Assembly (NCBI GenBank): GCA_027604005.1 | Contig: JADGJT010000104.1 | Coordinates: 1-64,000, forward strand | Source: Dinochytrium kinnereticum | Lineage: Eukaryota > Chytridiomycota > Chytridiomycetes > Chytridiales > Chytridiaceae | Direction of reading: 5' to 3' | Length of the DNA stretch: 64,000 nt | Shown here: positions 52,005-63,818 of the stretch, one piece after another | How positions within the stretch are numbered: the stretch's first letter is position 1 | Layout of the letters: each line of letters starts with the position of its first letter | Made by a program: the position numbers and the translations under genes | Notes under the pieces: model-generated | Told to the model about the DNA's origin: nothing | Databases searched by the model: none | What the model saw: only the letters and a program-made list of their open reading frames with translations

Positions 52005-55000
52005 TTAAAAGAATCCTGACAAGAAAAATCTTCGTCCCTCAATGGTACGGACGAGCTGCGATGCCTCCCCCCATTCCCCAATATAGATATCACGCTCCTC
52101 TAGTATTCTCTCATTAGCTATAAAATCCTTACACAGAGCCTTCATCTCCAAAATATTGCATCCAGAAACTTCACAATACTCCTCCAAACTCCTCCCTCCA
52201 TATCTCATAACATCGATCAACAGACTCTTCCTTGTCCTCTCCTTCCCTTTCCCCCACGTTGAAAATCCCCACACGTACAGAGGTGGTGGCAAGGAGTAAG
52301 TTTGAATGTCACTTTGGACTCGTTGGAAGAGTGAGAGAATCATGGGTGGGACCATCGAGTTTGGGTGGAATCCAAATTGACCGACGGAGGTCACGAACCT
52401 GCCAGATACATGACGGTCGTCGACAAAAAATTGGGCGGTACAGCATCCTCCTATAGAATAGCCTCTGGTTGCGTCGTCACCGGTCTTTTTGGCTCCTCGC
52501 CTCCGTTTGGTACAGGGAAAAAAGGCGAGGCAGAGAAATCTATGAATACGCTTCCTAGGATCCAGCTGCGCGTCAGGCCGAATCATTCCCTTAATGAATA
52601 TCTCAAGCTGCTCCGCGAACTCCCCCTTAGTCCTCTCAATCTTCTCCCACGTCTCTGCAAACATTGCGCGCTGCATGGTGAATGCATCAGCGATGGAGTT
52701 GAGACTGGATTCTTTCCAAAATTTTACCGTGTCCCGCGAAAGCCTTGCAAGGGAGTCCCGTACAGAGGCGGTGGTGCTTACGTAGGGAATAGAGGGCATG
52801 GAAGCATCCGTATATGCTTGGAGGCTTTGGGAGGGAGGGTGAGCGCCGTATGCGCTCGATTGGGAGAAGATTGGGATGCGGTAGACAACGTAACGAAATT
52901 GGGTTGAGGGTCCTGGACGGTAGTGAGGAAGTCGACACGTCTTGCGGCCCTGATCAAAGAGTTGATGTGGGCGCCATCGGCCGGATCGCCAGAGTCCACC
53001 GCCACCGCATTTTGTGCAGAATTCTGTAATAAAGGGAAAAGGGCAAGTGTTGAAGTTAAATATCTCACTGGGAACAAAACAGTGAGGCTGCGATTGAAGC
53101 TCAGAAAAAAAGGCGCGACTTGACCTAACCAGCACTAAGAATTCAAATAAATTCGACTGAGCCAGCTTGGTACACCCTTTTTTTTTACTTCCTTGATTGA
53201 AAGCGAGTGAAATGTAGAGAGGGATAAGATTTTACTCACTGTAGTCCGTAAAGCACTTTAAGCATATCACCTCAACCCCAAAATCAGGGACACTCCAAGA
53301 CTCTTCTACCTCTTTTTTCTCCTCTAACATCATCACAGATTCCACGCCCTGACCCATGGTCGAGTTATCAAACGGAGCCACACGCGTCATGTGAGTTGAG
53401 GTTGTAGAGAGGAAACTTCTGCTCGTCTCCGGCACATGTCTCACTCCCCCATACCCCACTGCAGCTAGACAGATCTGACATGACATCTTCACATCTGTCC
53501 CTGCGCTGCCCCCTCTTTTCCTCCCTTTACTCCTTCCAACCACCTCCGGAACAATATCCTCTCCAGCTGAAACAATGACAACTCCACCTCTGATTTCCTC
53601 CCAACATTCTACGCACAAAACCTCACACTCGTAAGGCTTTGTAAAAGCATCGGCATCTCCGAAAAGGTAAAGGGTTGCCACCCTATCACGGCATTTGTTG
53701 CAGAGGCAATCGATTTCACGGTTCGTTTTTAAAGGCAAGGGGGGGGTGTCGTTGTTGGAAGTTGGTTGTTGGAGGGTTGGAATTGTGGTTTGGCCAGGCT
53801 GATAGAAGGGGTCAGAGAGGTCAGTTAAAACGTGATGAGAGAAAGTAGAGTAGATTGCTTGCAAAGGTGTATTGCTGTAACCGCGTGGGGCTTGGTGGGA
53901 TTGGGTGTGGCGAGGAGAAGGGAAAGGATGAGCTGGGGCTGTCACATGCGGTGGTGGAGAGATTTCTCTTATTTGTCTTCGCTTCAACCTCGGGAAGGAT
54001 GACGTCCCATCACCACCAGTTCCCTCTTGAGAGGGCTTTGTTGATTGTGTTGAGGGAGCCAACCCCAATAATTGTATTAATTCCATCTGGGTCGAATCCA
54101 ACGGCCAATTTGCTGATGATGTCGCGTCCCCCTCCCGAGCCATCAACACTCCACCAGCACTCTCTCTCGAAAAATTCATCGACGTCTCTTCATTCGATGA
54201 TGCAGAATGACTCGCCAAGGCTACCCGGACGCCTTCGTCCAGCACATGCCTTGCCGCACCTTCTACCCTTAATCCCCTCCCTGACATGGGAACGTTGAAA
54301 TCTACATCGAGACGAGCTGAATTGTTTACGTCGAAGAGAGAAGGGAGCTGTCTGATGGGGTCTGAAGCGAAAGTGGGCTGCATCAATGAGTCTGGGAGGG
54401 CCCGAACAAGATTCTTTGGTCTTTCAGCCGATTTTTCAAGAGCCACAGACTGTTGCCGAAAATCTTGGGAGCTGAAGCCCTTGCCAGGTGTCAGACCTTC
54501 TTTTTCAGAGGAGCTGCTCCATAAGGCTTGACTCTGATTAGCCATTGCAGTTTGACTTGTCTGCCGAACGGAATCAGGAAATTCTGCTGTTGAACTGAGC
54601 GACGAGGCCTCGCCGATTCTGACTCTTGTTCCAAGCCCATGGCTGCGTGCCGCCTCCTGCGACACTTTATCGCTTGCAGATGTGTAAATTGTGCTGTGGT
54701 GATGGGTCGGAAGCCAAGGTTGTTGGGCGGTATGGTTAATTGGGTTCACGGGTGCAGCTGGCCTGGGGGAGAGAACGTTGGCGGTTGCAAATAGAGTTCT
54801 CTCTGGAGAGAGAGACTGTGGATTGGCTTCATAATCATTCATTCCTAGAATGTCGATAGAGGAACTTCCAACCGCAGCTGGCAACGATACATTCGGCATT
54901 TCTGTAAGACTTTGGTTTGTTATTTCGGAGCTTTCTAACATCGCTTTTGTCTACAGACTCACCCATAATATGAATCGAGAGCGGAATGGAGATCGAATAT

Positions 55001-55177
55001 TGACGTGGGCCTGACAGCATTTTGAGCTCGCGGTGCCTTTGCTGTGGCTAGCGTTGTATCTGCACTTTGTGCTTGCTGCTCACGGCTTATCGACGACGTC
55101 GATGCCTGCTCGGGAGTATCAACTCGTATTGGCAGTAAACGACGCCTCTTGTGATGCTGGCCACCCTCTTTGTCCAT
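52005..55177 (-). CDS. Zinc-cluster family protein, copy C
   Basis: Three exons (55177-54963, 54864-53240, 53023-52005), about 950 residues. The N-terminus is basic (QHHKRRRLLPI). The first splice leads into GSSIDILGMNDYEANPQ, aligning exactly with copies A and B. The middle is Ser/Thr/Gln-rich. The core has CLCNKC...LYLFGDADAF...LCVEC, RSKGRKRGGSAG, MSCQICLAAVGYGGVRH, PDFGVEVICLKC, and after the conserved phase-1 intron FCTKCGGGGLWRSGRWRP...KTCRLPH. The C-terminal domain keeps the family blocks (YSIGGCCTAQFFVDDRHVSG, GQFGFHPNSMVPPM, LPPPLYVWGFSTWG, KERTRKSLLIDVMRYGG, ILEERDIYIGEW) and ends RRFFLSGFF. It is more diverged from A and B than they are from each other. Function unknown; regulator-like architecture. 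Confidence 0.8.
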
Positions 55178-55912
55178 CGCAACAAGTGTTAAGTGAGATG
55201 CATGGACCTTAATCGTATTTCAAGAGCCTCAGCTTTTTTGTTTTTTTTTTACAGCTGCTGTGTTGCCATAAGCGCAGTAGAAACTACGAGCATAAGACAC
55301 AAATATGAGGCAGGCATCAACCAACTAACTCTATTGCAGGTGTGAAGAAGTGCGTGCACAGGAAATGGCCAGAGCCCCGTTGCTTGCCTGGCAGATGGGC
55401 AGGAGGCAGTCAGGTTGGAGTGGTTTCTTTGTGAACGTGAAATTAGTCGTGGGAGTGGTGCAATATATCACCCTCAGCCGAGACGAGTGTGCCGCGCTCT
55501 TTCATTCGCGCGCTTCAATTACCAGCCGAGGCGCATGGGCTTCTGGTCCCCTGGCTTTGCCCAACCGAGATTCTGAGTGGCAAAACCCCCGGTTTTTGGG
55601 GTGGGAGGCTTTGCTCTGTATCACCTCCATTTTGCTGGTTCAGGATGAATGAATTGGCGTTTTAACCTTCCTCCGGTTGCGATGCGCTTCCAACGACTTT
55701 GACTGCCTATCACATTCAGCCGCCATATGACGCCAAGAATAGGCAGATTATTATTTCGCACTTAGCATTCTGTTACTTCGTTAGATTTTCAACCAGATTC
55801 ATCACGAGCCCTGCTGATGGCGAGTTATTTTTTTGACGACAGCCGCTTGCTTGGCTGCAGAGCGAAGAGCAATCAATGGACTTTTGATTCCTCAATGCAG
55901 CTGCAAACGGGT
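55178..55912. other. Intergenic between copies C and D
   Basis: 735 bases with the promoter side of copy C and the 3' end of copy D. A T run lies near 55239. No supported gene. Confidence 0.5.
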
Positions 55913-58900
55913 TTATTTCAGCTTTTTGGCCTCCAAAGTCTTCCCCAGCTGCAGCGTCTCCATCCAGCCACCCACAAAAATATCCCTCTCCCAAAGCTTA
56001 CCCTCAGGAATAACGTGATCCACCAACAATTCCCTCAACTCCGAAACCTTCATTCCAGTCACATCCGCATACGTCTCCAAATCCTTACATCCGTATCGAA
56101 GAGCATCCGGAAGCAAGCTTTTTCTCGTCCTTTCCTTTCCTTTACCCCACACTGCAAAACCCCACGAGTGGAGTGGGTGTGGAACTCGGGATAATTGCAT
56201 GTCGGACAAGAGATGGTTAAAGGTCGATACGATCAAATGTGGAATCATCGAGTTGGGGTGAAGACCGTACTGCCCAAGCGACGTTGTGAATCTCCAACAA
56301 ATATGTCGATCATCGAGGAACCATTGAAGCGAAGTGCTTCCCCCGATAAGATACTCCGGCTCATCCGCCCCAGCTTCAACAGGCGGTCTCCCTTTCCTAG
56401 CAGGCTCATTTTCCCCCCGTTTTGGTCTTTTCTTGTTAACCTTTGGGTTTGGAAAGAATCCAAGACAGAGATACCGTCTTACCCTCTTTCCCCTCAACTT
56501 TTCAGCAGAAGCAGAAGGGCAAAACCTTCCTTCAATAAACCACCCCAACTGCTCCAAAAACGATACCTCCGTCTCCATAACACTCTTCCAAGAATCCCCA
56601 AACTTGGCTCGTTGCATCGTAAACGCATCGGCAATCGCGTTCAAAGATGCCATGCTCCAAAACGTCTTCACGTCCCTGCTAAGCGCTTGAATGGCTTTAT
56701 CAATCGGTAGATTCGCGTATGGGATGGATTGCATCGGATGGGACGGATAAGCTTCCAAAGTCTCGGTCATTGTAGGCCTGTATCCTCCATATGGATCGTC
56801 GCTATGTGGTGAGGTGACGGGAAGACGATAGATGACGTATCGAAATTGTGAGGGATTTCCAGGACGGATGTGTGGAAGCTTGCATGTTTTCCGGCCGTCG
56901 AGGAAGAGCTGGCGTGGTCGCCAACGGCCTGACCGCCATAGACCTCCACCGCCGCATTTTGAGCAGAATTCTAGTTTGAAAGCGTTAGGCTTTTTGATTG
57001 GTGGTTTTGAATGGGGTTTGGGGCCAAATTAGGTTTAAACCAAAAGATAGAAAATGCGGGAGAAAAAGAAGAGAAAAAAAGATGAAACAAGTTGAAGTGC
57101 GGGAGTAAATAAGCTTGGACCGTGTCGGGAGAAAAACAACCGCTTCAAAAATGGCCACACATGCCTTTAGTAAGAAGAATAAAAGGGAGGAAGACGGCAA
57201 TAGAAATCATGGGCTTGGCATGACAGGGAAGTGGGAGAGGAGAAAAAGGAACTCACTAAAGTCAGAGCTGCATTTCCCACAGATAACCTCCACCCCAAAC
57301 TCTGGTTTGACCCACGCCCCGTCTGAAGAGACAGATCTATCTTCCTCACCAGAATGAGACACCTCAGAATCTTCCTCCTCTCCTAAACCACCCCCTCTTG
57401 TATCCAACCGAACACCTCCAACCCCAACTACAACATTGCAGATCTGGCAAGCCATCTCAACTCTCCCTACTCTTTCCTTCCTCCTCCTTCTCCCCTTCTT
57501 ATCCAGGGGGGAACCCCCATGACAATCTCCACATTGAACCTCAACAAGGTACGGTATCGCAAGGGCCGCTGAATCTCCAAACAGGAACAAAGTGGCGAGG
57601 CGGGCATCACACGTCCTGCAGCGACATTCAATTTCCTGATTGGACCTTGCACCAGTCGTTTTAGAGGCTGCAGAGGGGAGCTTACGCGGGTTCCGGTGGG
57701 TGGAAGATGGAGCAGAGTCGTCGTAATCGGAGCCATCCTCGGCATTTGGGTCTTCATGATCGTGGAATTCGTACTGAGAGATGAGAAGAGGGTTATCGGT
57801 TGCTGGTACTGTTGCTTGCTTCTTTGCAGATGTGGGTGAGGCTTTGGATGGGCCTGTCTTGGAACGTCCTGCTGAATCTATGCTAGCCGGTGGAGTGATG
57901 GCGGGGTTGATCGGGTGATGAGTAGTTCCAGCATTTAACGTCGTGATTGGTGAATACTGTGTAGAGGTGGGGGGCGAGGGAATCACGTAATGCCTTGGTG
58001 TAGTCACTCCGCTGTAAACGCCCTCTGTGATCTCAATACTGCCTACATGAGAAGCGTTTTTCATCATCATCAGTGGAAAAGTGGCCGCCACTTCCCCAAC
58101 TTGCGGCGCGCACGCTGCAAAGACGTTAGGAACTAGTGATGTTCCACCGCTAGTGAGGGCGCTTGCTGAGGATCCATAATTTGCAGCAACATTTTGCGGG
58201 GCAACATCCGTCGATACCCAAGTCTGGTTCTGAGAGAGAAGCGTAGACGTGGTGGTGGAAGGAAAGAGGTCCATAAAGTGCATGCCCGGGTCCTGCCTAG
58301 AGCCACTCAATAACGACACAAATGGATCCGAAGGTGCTGTAGTTACCGTTGTTGAAAGAGGAGGCGTCGTAAGGCCGAGAAGCGATGTGGTGTTGAGGAA
58401 CGATGTCATTTGAGCATCTCCAGTATGCTCCTGAGAATGCGAAGGAGAAAAGCCAAAATTCCCTCCCCTTTCTGCCCCAACACCATGCTGCTGGTGAAGC
58501 TGATCAGTAGTAGACTTCAGTGGAGGGTTTGTGATAATTGAAGATGCGGGTGAATGAGTGTGCGAGCTTGGCGGTGTAGGATTGCCCATCATCATCATTA
58601 TCATCATCTCAGTCGATGGCTCAAGGCCGCCACAGTAAGGGTCCAGAGAGTAGGAGTTATCAGAGCCAGGTATCGGAGGGGCAAACACAAAGTCAAAGGT
58701 ACATGCGGAAGGGGCGGTTATCGGGGGAGCTTGCATCACCTCAATCGAGTTGAGCAAGAGGGAGCTTGGCGGGGTATTCATCAGGTACAAAGGAGGCTCA
58801 GTCTCTCCTGATGTCGTTGTCGCTGGCAACAATGCGTGAGCCAGATCATCAAAGAGGAAGGGTTGCTGTGCTTGCTGTGAGCTGGTGTTGACAGGAGCAG

Positions 58901-59153
58901 AGGAAGGGGTTGCTGTGACAAAGTGGGGTCCCAGCTGTGTCACTGACAGAGGTGGCTGCAGCATGAAAGGCAGAGGGACAGAGGATGCAGAAATCGGGAC
59001 ACTGGGGCCAGCCTTCGATGTATCGGTATGCTTAGCTGATCCTCGTGGTGGCGAGGAAGAGGCCGCGAGGGATGTGTGGTGGTGCATGGAGGATGTGGTG
59101 GTGGGTGCATGCTGCTCCAGGAGCATGCCATGCAGGCTGTTGCTCCACTCCAT
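55913..59153 (-). CDS. Zinc-cluster family protein, copy D
   Basis: Two exons (59153-57257 and 56970-55913), about 985 residues. It lacks the short first exon, the basic N-terminus and the SSIDI(L/I)G motif of copies A-C. Instead the first half is Ser/Thr/Pro/His-rich, with a Met run (EMMIMMMMGN). The core is kept: CRCRTC...LFLFGDSAAL...QCGDC, KKGRRRRKERVGRVE, MACQICNVVVGVGGVRL, PEFGVEVICGKC, then after the conserved intron FCSKCGGGGLWRSGRWRP with KTCKLPH. The C-terminal domain has RYLCLGFFPNPKVNKKRP, YLIGGSTSLQWFLDDRHICW, GQYGLHPNSMIPHL, LHSWGFAVWGKGKERTRKSL and LWERDIFVGGW. The start is the first ATG in frame (MEWSNSLHG). It faces copy E across 410 bp. Function unknown. Confidence 0.8.
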
Positions 59154-59211
59154 CCTGCCACCAATGCTCGAGGGTGCAGAGAGAGGCAGCAAGGACAGCG
59201 ATGAGCAGATG

Positions 59212-59242
<31 letters not shown>

Positions 59243-59563
59243 ACGTAGGCGATCAGCGGGCGAGATGGCCGTCTAGCTGCTGGTGGTGAAGGCTCGGTGA
59301 AGGTTTGCTCTGGCGTGTATCACCCCACTGGTTAGAACAGCCCATCCCTGCCATGTCTGCGCCAGAGACAGGCTCTCCGCCAGCTTCTGAGCCATGGCTC
59401 TCAGCCCTGCCATGCCCTGAGCCAGCTTTGCCAGTGTCTGTGCCGCATCCGCAAATAGATGTGCCGCAGCGACTGAGGCATGTCGTCTCCTGGCGCCCAT
59501 CCCTGCCAGCAGCAGCCGTTCCTCGTTTTCAACGGTTGCTGATTCCTCATCTCCTGACACCAA
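59154..59563. promoter_or_regulatory. Shared divergent promoter region of copies D and E
   Basis: The two family members are head to head with only 410 bp between their start codons, so this stretch must carry both promoters. It contains the AGGC array and many CAG/GCC-rich words. No TATA box is obvious on either strand. Confidence 0.5.
59213..59242 (+). repeat. (AGGC)7 microsatellite
   Basis: Seven uninterrupted AGGC units plus AG, placed between the starts of copies D and E. Confidence 0.9.
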
Positions 59564-60283
59564 ATGACGACGGCAGAGGCATCCTTGGGGGAGACCACCG
59601 CATCCACCGCCGCCGCATCCGCCCTCACCGTCACCTCCACTGCTGCGCTGATGCTCAACGCTTCCACCCCGACCACCCCCCCGACGTCCACCGCCACCAG
59701 CAGCATCAGCGCTTGGGGTCAGGATGCTGGCGACGGCTCCACGATGATGATGATGCTCATGCAGCAGGCATCCTCTGGCCAACAAGGTCAGCAGCACCAG
59801 TCCTCTGGGATCATTCAGGACAGTAGCAATAATCAGCTGATGCAGTTGGAGCACTTTTCGTCGAATGCAGGGAATCTGCAGCCACAATCTGGATTCAATT
59901 CACTCTCTCGTCAATATCTTCAGCCGAACCACCACCAGCACCATCAGCTCCAGCAGAATTCCATTATGATGAACTTGAAGCATCACTCACAGTTGATGGA
60001 TGCCATACTTCCACCGTCGCCTCCCATCTCACATGCCGAGAATGTGATGATTGCAAGTCAAAACGGCAAGAGTGGCAATATGCTGCATTACCATCCTCAG
60101 CAGCAACAGCGTCAGCAGCAGCATCCAAACGGGTTTCAATATCAGCATTATCAGCAGAGTCCGCCATCTACACTTTATACGGGTCAGCAGCAGTTTACCC
60201 AGTCACTGGGCAATGCAAACCTGTTTCAGCCTTCTAATACCTCCCACGGTGAACCTGCTTGGGATCCTATGCAATTTCCGGTG

Positions 60284-60315
<32 letters not shown>

Positions 60316-63300
60316 GCAGCTCAACTTTCCGATGCAATGGTCATCAAATGTACCGATTCAGAGGCCACAGCACCCTACTATTCCGCCCACACTTCACCCA
60401 CAGCAGCAGCATCTTCAGCAGTCTCAACTGCACCATCCTCCCACCCTCAATAACGTTAGAATGACGAACACCCATAAGCCATCACCACCAGTCAAACCCG
60501 TTGTTTACACCGCCACAGCTCCATCAAAGTGGCACGACCTGAGCTCCACAGCTGGATCTCTTGCTCCTCGAAGGAACTCTGTGAATGATCAAGGAGCTAA
60601 TGGTGTGAAGCCAGGTAGCAGGCCTTTGAAGAGGAAAAAAAGCGTGGTCACTTTGCCATCTGAACCGTCAGGGTCTATGCTGGACTTTAAAGGCGTTCAG
60701 GCGCAACGGGATCTGGAAATACAGTACTCGTCGCCACCCCATGATATATATTCGACGTCCTCTATGGCGGCGCCAGTTGTTAGGAAACGGAAGCAGAGCA
60801 TTCCCACGACCGCTGGAGCAGAAGACGGCCTTCAGTACGTTGCTTCGAGCATATTTCCCACCGGCCGTGTTGGCGAATCGACGGGGCAAGTACTGAGTGG
60901 TAGCCCCAGTACGTTGCAAGTAACCTCAGGTGGGGCTTTTGATTATTCCCATCTGGGAATGTTGCAACAGACTCCTTATGCTATTTCGAGTGGTCATGAT
61001 CATAATGCATTGATACCGCATTCAGCTGGGATAAATGCTACGAACACCAGCATGCTGGGTCTCCTTGGCGGTGATTTTTCGACATCTTCGGCTGGCGACA
61101 TGTTGGCTGCTACGCCTAGGGTGGGAGGCAACCATATGGCCTTTTCAGCTGATTCTTCAGTGTTCCCAACGTTTGCCAATTATCTTTCTTCTGCAACCTC
61201 TTCGCAGGTTCATCCCTTCCTTTTCTCAAAAGACAACGGGATGCAAACTGCCTCTCCTGCCATCCTCTCACATTTTAAGGGCGTTTCCATTCCGAGGAAC
61301 CCGTCTCCTGCGCCTCACCCGCTTGATATGCTCAGCGCTGCTTATCCAGGCACGGCTGGGTTGTGGTTGGACGGTTGGGTTCCTTCCACAGAGGATTTGG
61401 AGATTCCGGCGGGATTGGTTGAGCTGCCGCCCACGACTTCTATTGAGCATAGAAGGCTGTTGATTGGTTCAACTGAGGACGGTGAGGAGGATTCGGAGGA
61501 TTCTGCGGGGGCTAGGGTTGTTGAGTTTGTGAAGGATGGAATGTCGGTTTACGTGGGAGCTCCTCCGCCTTCCACGCCTGCTTTGTCAAGAGGGAACCAG
61601 GAGCCTTTGAATAGTGATTTTGTCTCGAACGCGACAGAGTTCGTTGGGAAGGCCACGTCTCCGGCGCTTTCTTCTTCCACAACCGTTTCTGCGACGTCCC
61701 CATTCCCACCTGTACCTCAAGCTTCGTCCCCTCCCGCCTCCTTACCCTCGACCCTAAAAATCCCATCACCTTCCCCACCTCCTGCTCAAAACCGTTCAAG
61801 TCGCCCAACCCGCGTGACATCAACCCCCAAACCACCAGCACCGACGACAGCTCCAGCCCAACGGAAACCCCGGAAAAACCTTCGCGAGGTCCCAGGTCAC
61901 TGCCGGATCTGTTCAAACCTTCTCTGCTCACTCCATCTTCATGGAAAGGATCCAAAGATGTTTGAGAAACCTTTTCGTGTCGATCTGGCTTGTCGTGCTT
62001 GTTTGGGCGTTTTGGCACCTGTTTCTCCTCCTCCTACTCATCTTTCACGGTCGAGGCTTTCACCGTCGGGCGGTGTCGGGCCTGCTACGCTTTCTTTGTC
62101 GCCTTCCCCGCCGCCGCCGCCGCCGCCGTCTTCCTCGTCATCTTCGTCGTCGACGTTGGCTACTGGGGGTGGGGGTGGGGTTGTGGCGGCGTTGAAGGGG
62201 ACATTGGGACAGAGGAGGACTATTGAGTGTGATGCTTGTGGAGAGGGTTTGGGAGCTGGTGGGGTTCGTTTGGCTGTTGAGGCTGGGAGGGTTGGTGGGG
62301 AGGGTGTCGGGGATGGGTGTGATGTTTGGGTCGATCCGGAGTTTGGAGTAGAGGTTGTTTGTGTGAAGTGTGCATCAGAGTTTGGTTGGTATTGTTTTAA
62401 TTGTTATTCGTTCCGTTTTTTCTATGTTTTTTTTTTTTTTTAAAATTTATTTATCGTTTCTTTATAAACCCGGTTTTTCTTTTTCTCACCGTTTCCTCCT
62501 CCTAACCCCCCTCCCCAAAACAACAACAGACCTTTGTACAAATTGCGGAGGTGGTGCCACATGGCGAACAGGCAAATGGCGTCCAAAACCTCTATTCCCA
62601 GCCGGTCGCAAAACCTGCTCACTAAACCACATCCGCGCCGGCTCCGTTCTTTCATTTCGTTACGTCGTCTACCGCTGTCCCACCCCCGGTCTAAAAACCC
62701 TCTCAACCCTCTCCTCATCCCTTGCTTCAGATCCAAAGTTTGAGCTTGACCCTTGGGTGTATCTGACAGAGCTGGAGACTGCGATTCCATACACCACGGC
62801 TGGAAATGGAGGCTCGCAGCCCATGGAGAATCTTTTGAGGGACGTGCTTGGGTTTCATCGGGACACGTTTTTAACGTTGTTCGCTACACCGTCGGCTATG
62901 AGGGAGTTTCCGACGCTGGGGAGTTGGGCGAAGCTTTGTGAGAGGGTTTCGGCCACTCGGGAGGAGATTGGGTTGTTTGTTAGAGGAGGGTTTCATCCTT
63001 GTTCTCCTGCTTTTAAGAGGGTCAGAGAGGCCGTGAGGATGCTTTTGGGCGGGGAAGGGGAGGTTGGGAGTGAGGAGGCTGGGAGTGGGGATTCGTGTGG
63101 GTGTTCGGGGGAGGGTGGAGGGTACCTTGAGAAATTGACAGGGAAGGTTGAGATGGGGGAGGCGACGGAGATTGTTTTGAAGCAGAGGGTGTTTAGGAGG
63201 TACATTTGCCTTGGTTTCACACCAGCGGCGTCACCGGCCAGGATTCGAAAGAAGCTGGGACCAAGAGAGCTCCGTCTTCTCTCTGCATCACAACCGCCTC

Positions 63301-63818
63301 CAGGAAGCGATCACCCACCAACCATTTCAAGTGAAACAGGATCGATCATGGCGCTTGATTTTTCTGACCCGGATGCGGCGGTCGGCATCGGTGGCTACGC
63401 TTGCGTCACTTGGTTCATCCAACAACGTCACGTTGAGATCGACCATCGCTACTGCCTCGGTCGTCAAGCCTTTAGCGTCTCCAGCGTCCTTCCCAACCTC
63501 ATCGTTGGGTGTCTTGCGAGAATTGAAGACGATCTGGAGAAGGACCCCACCTTGCCTCCGCCGTTGCATGTTTGGTCGGGCCATCGGACGAGGGTCGGGG
63601 TGGCTGGGGATGAGAGGGTGGAGGTTCCTGCGAGTTATTCTAGGTTGGGGTTTGCGTCGTTGCCGGTTTATGCGGAACGGAATGGGTTGAGTCGGGAGGA
63701 GGCTAGGAGGCTTTTTTATGGGGGGTTGATGCCGCCTGATCTGTTTTTTGGGGAGTTTAATGTGTTTTTGGTGAGTTGGGCGGAGAGGCCGAGGTCGGCG
63801 GAAAAGTTATCTTCTTGA
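59564..63818 (+). CDS. Zinc-cluster family protein, copy E (most diverged)
   Basis: Two exons (59564-62384 and 62530-63818), about 1,370 residues. The first about 770 residues are Gln/Ser/Pro/His-rich with a polyglutamine run, as in many transcriptional regulators. The core is diverged but ordered as in A-D: CRICSNLLCSLHLHGKD...ACRAC, then a Pro/Ser insertion, ECDACGEGLGAGGVRL, WVDPEFGVEVVCVKC, and after the conserved phase-1 intron LCTNCGGGATWRTGKWRP with KTCSLNHIRAG. The C-terminal domain is longer and less similar. It keeps YRCP, RRYICLGFTP, GGYACVTWFIQQRHV, LPPPLHVW and the tail FFGEFNVFLVSW, with Gly/Ser-rich insertions. Placement on the opposite strand to A-D and divergence suggest an older duplicate. 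Start is the first in-frame ATG after the divergent promoter. Function unknown. Confidence 0.8.
60284..60319 (+). repeat. CAG/CAA run encoding polyglutamine
   Basis: Twelve Gln codons, CAG mixed with CAA, inside the Gln-rich half of copy E. Other shorter Gln/His-rich tracts flank it from about 59930 to 60430. Confidence 0.9.
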
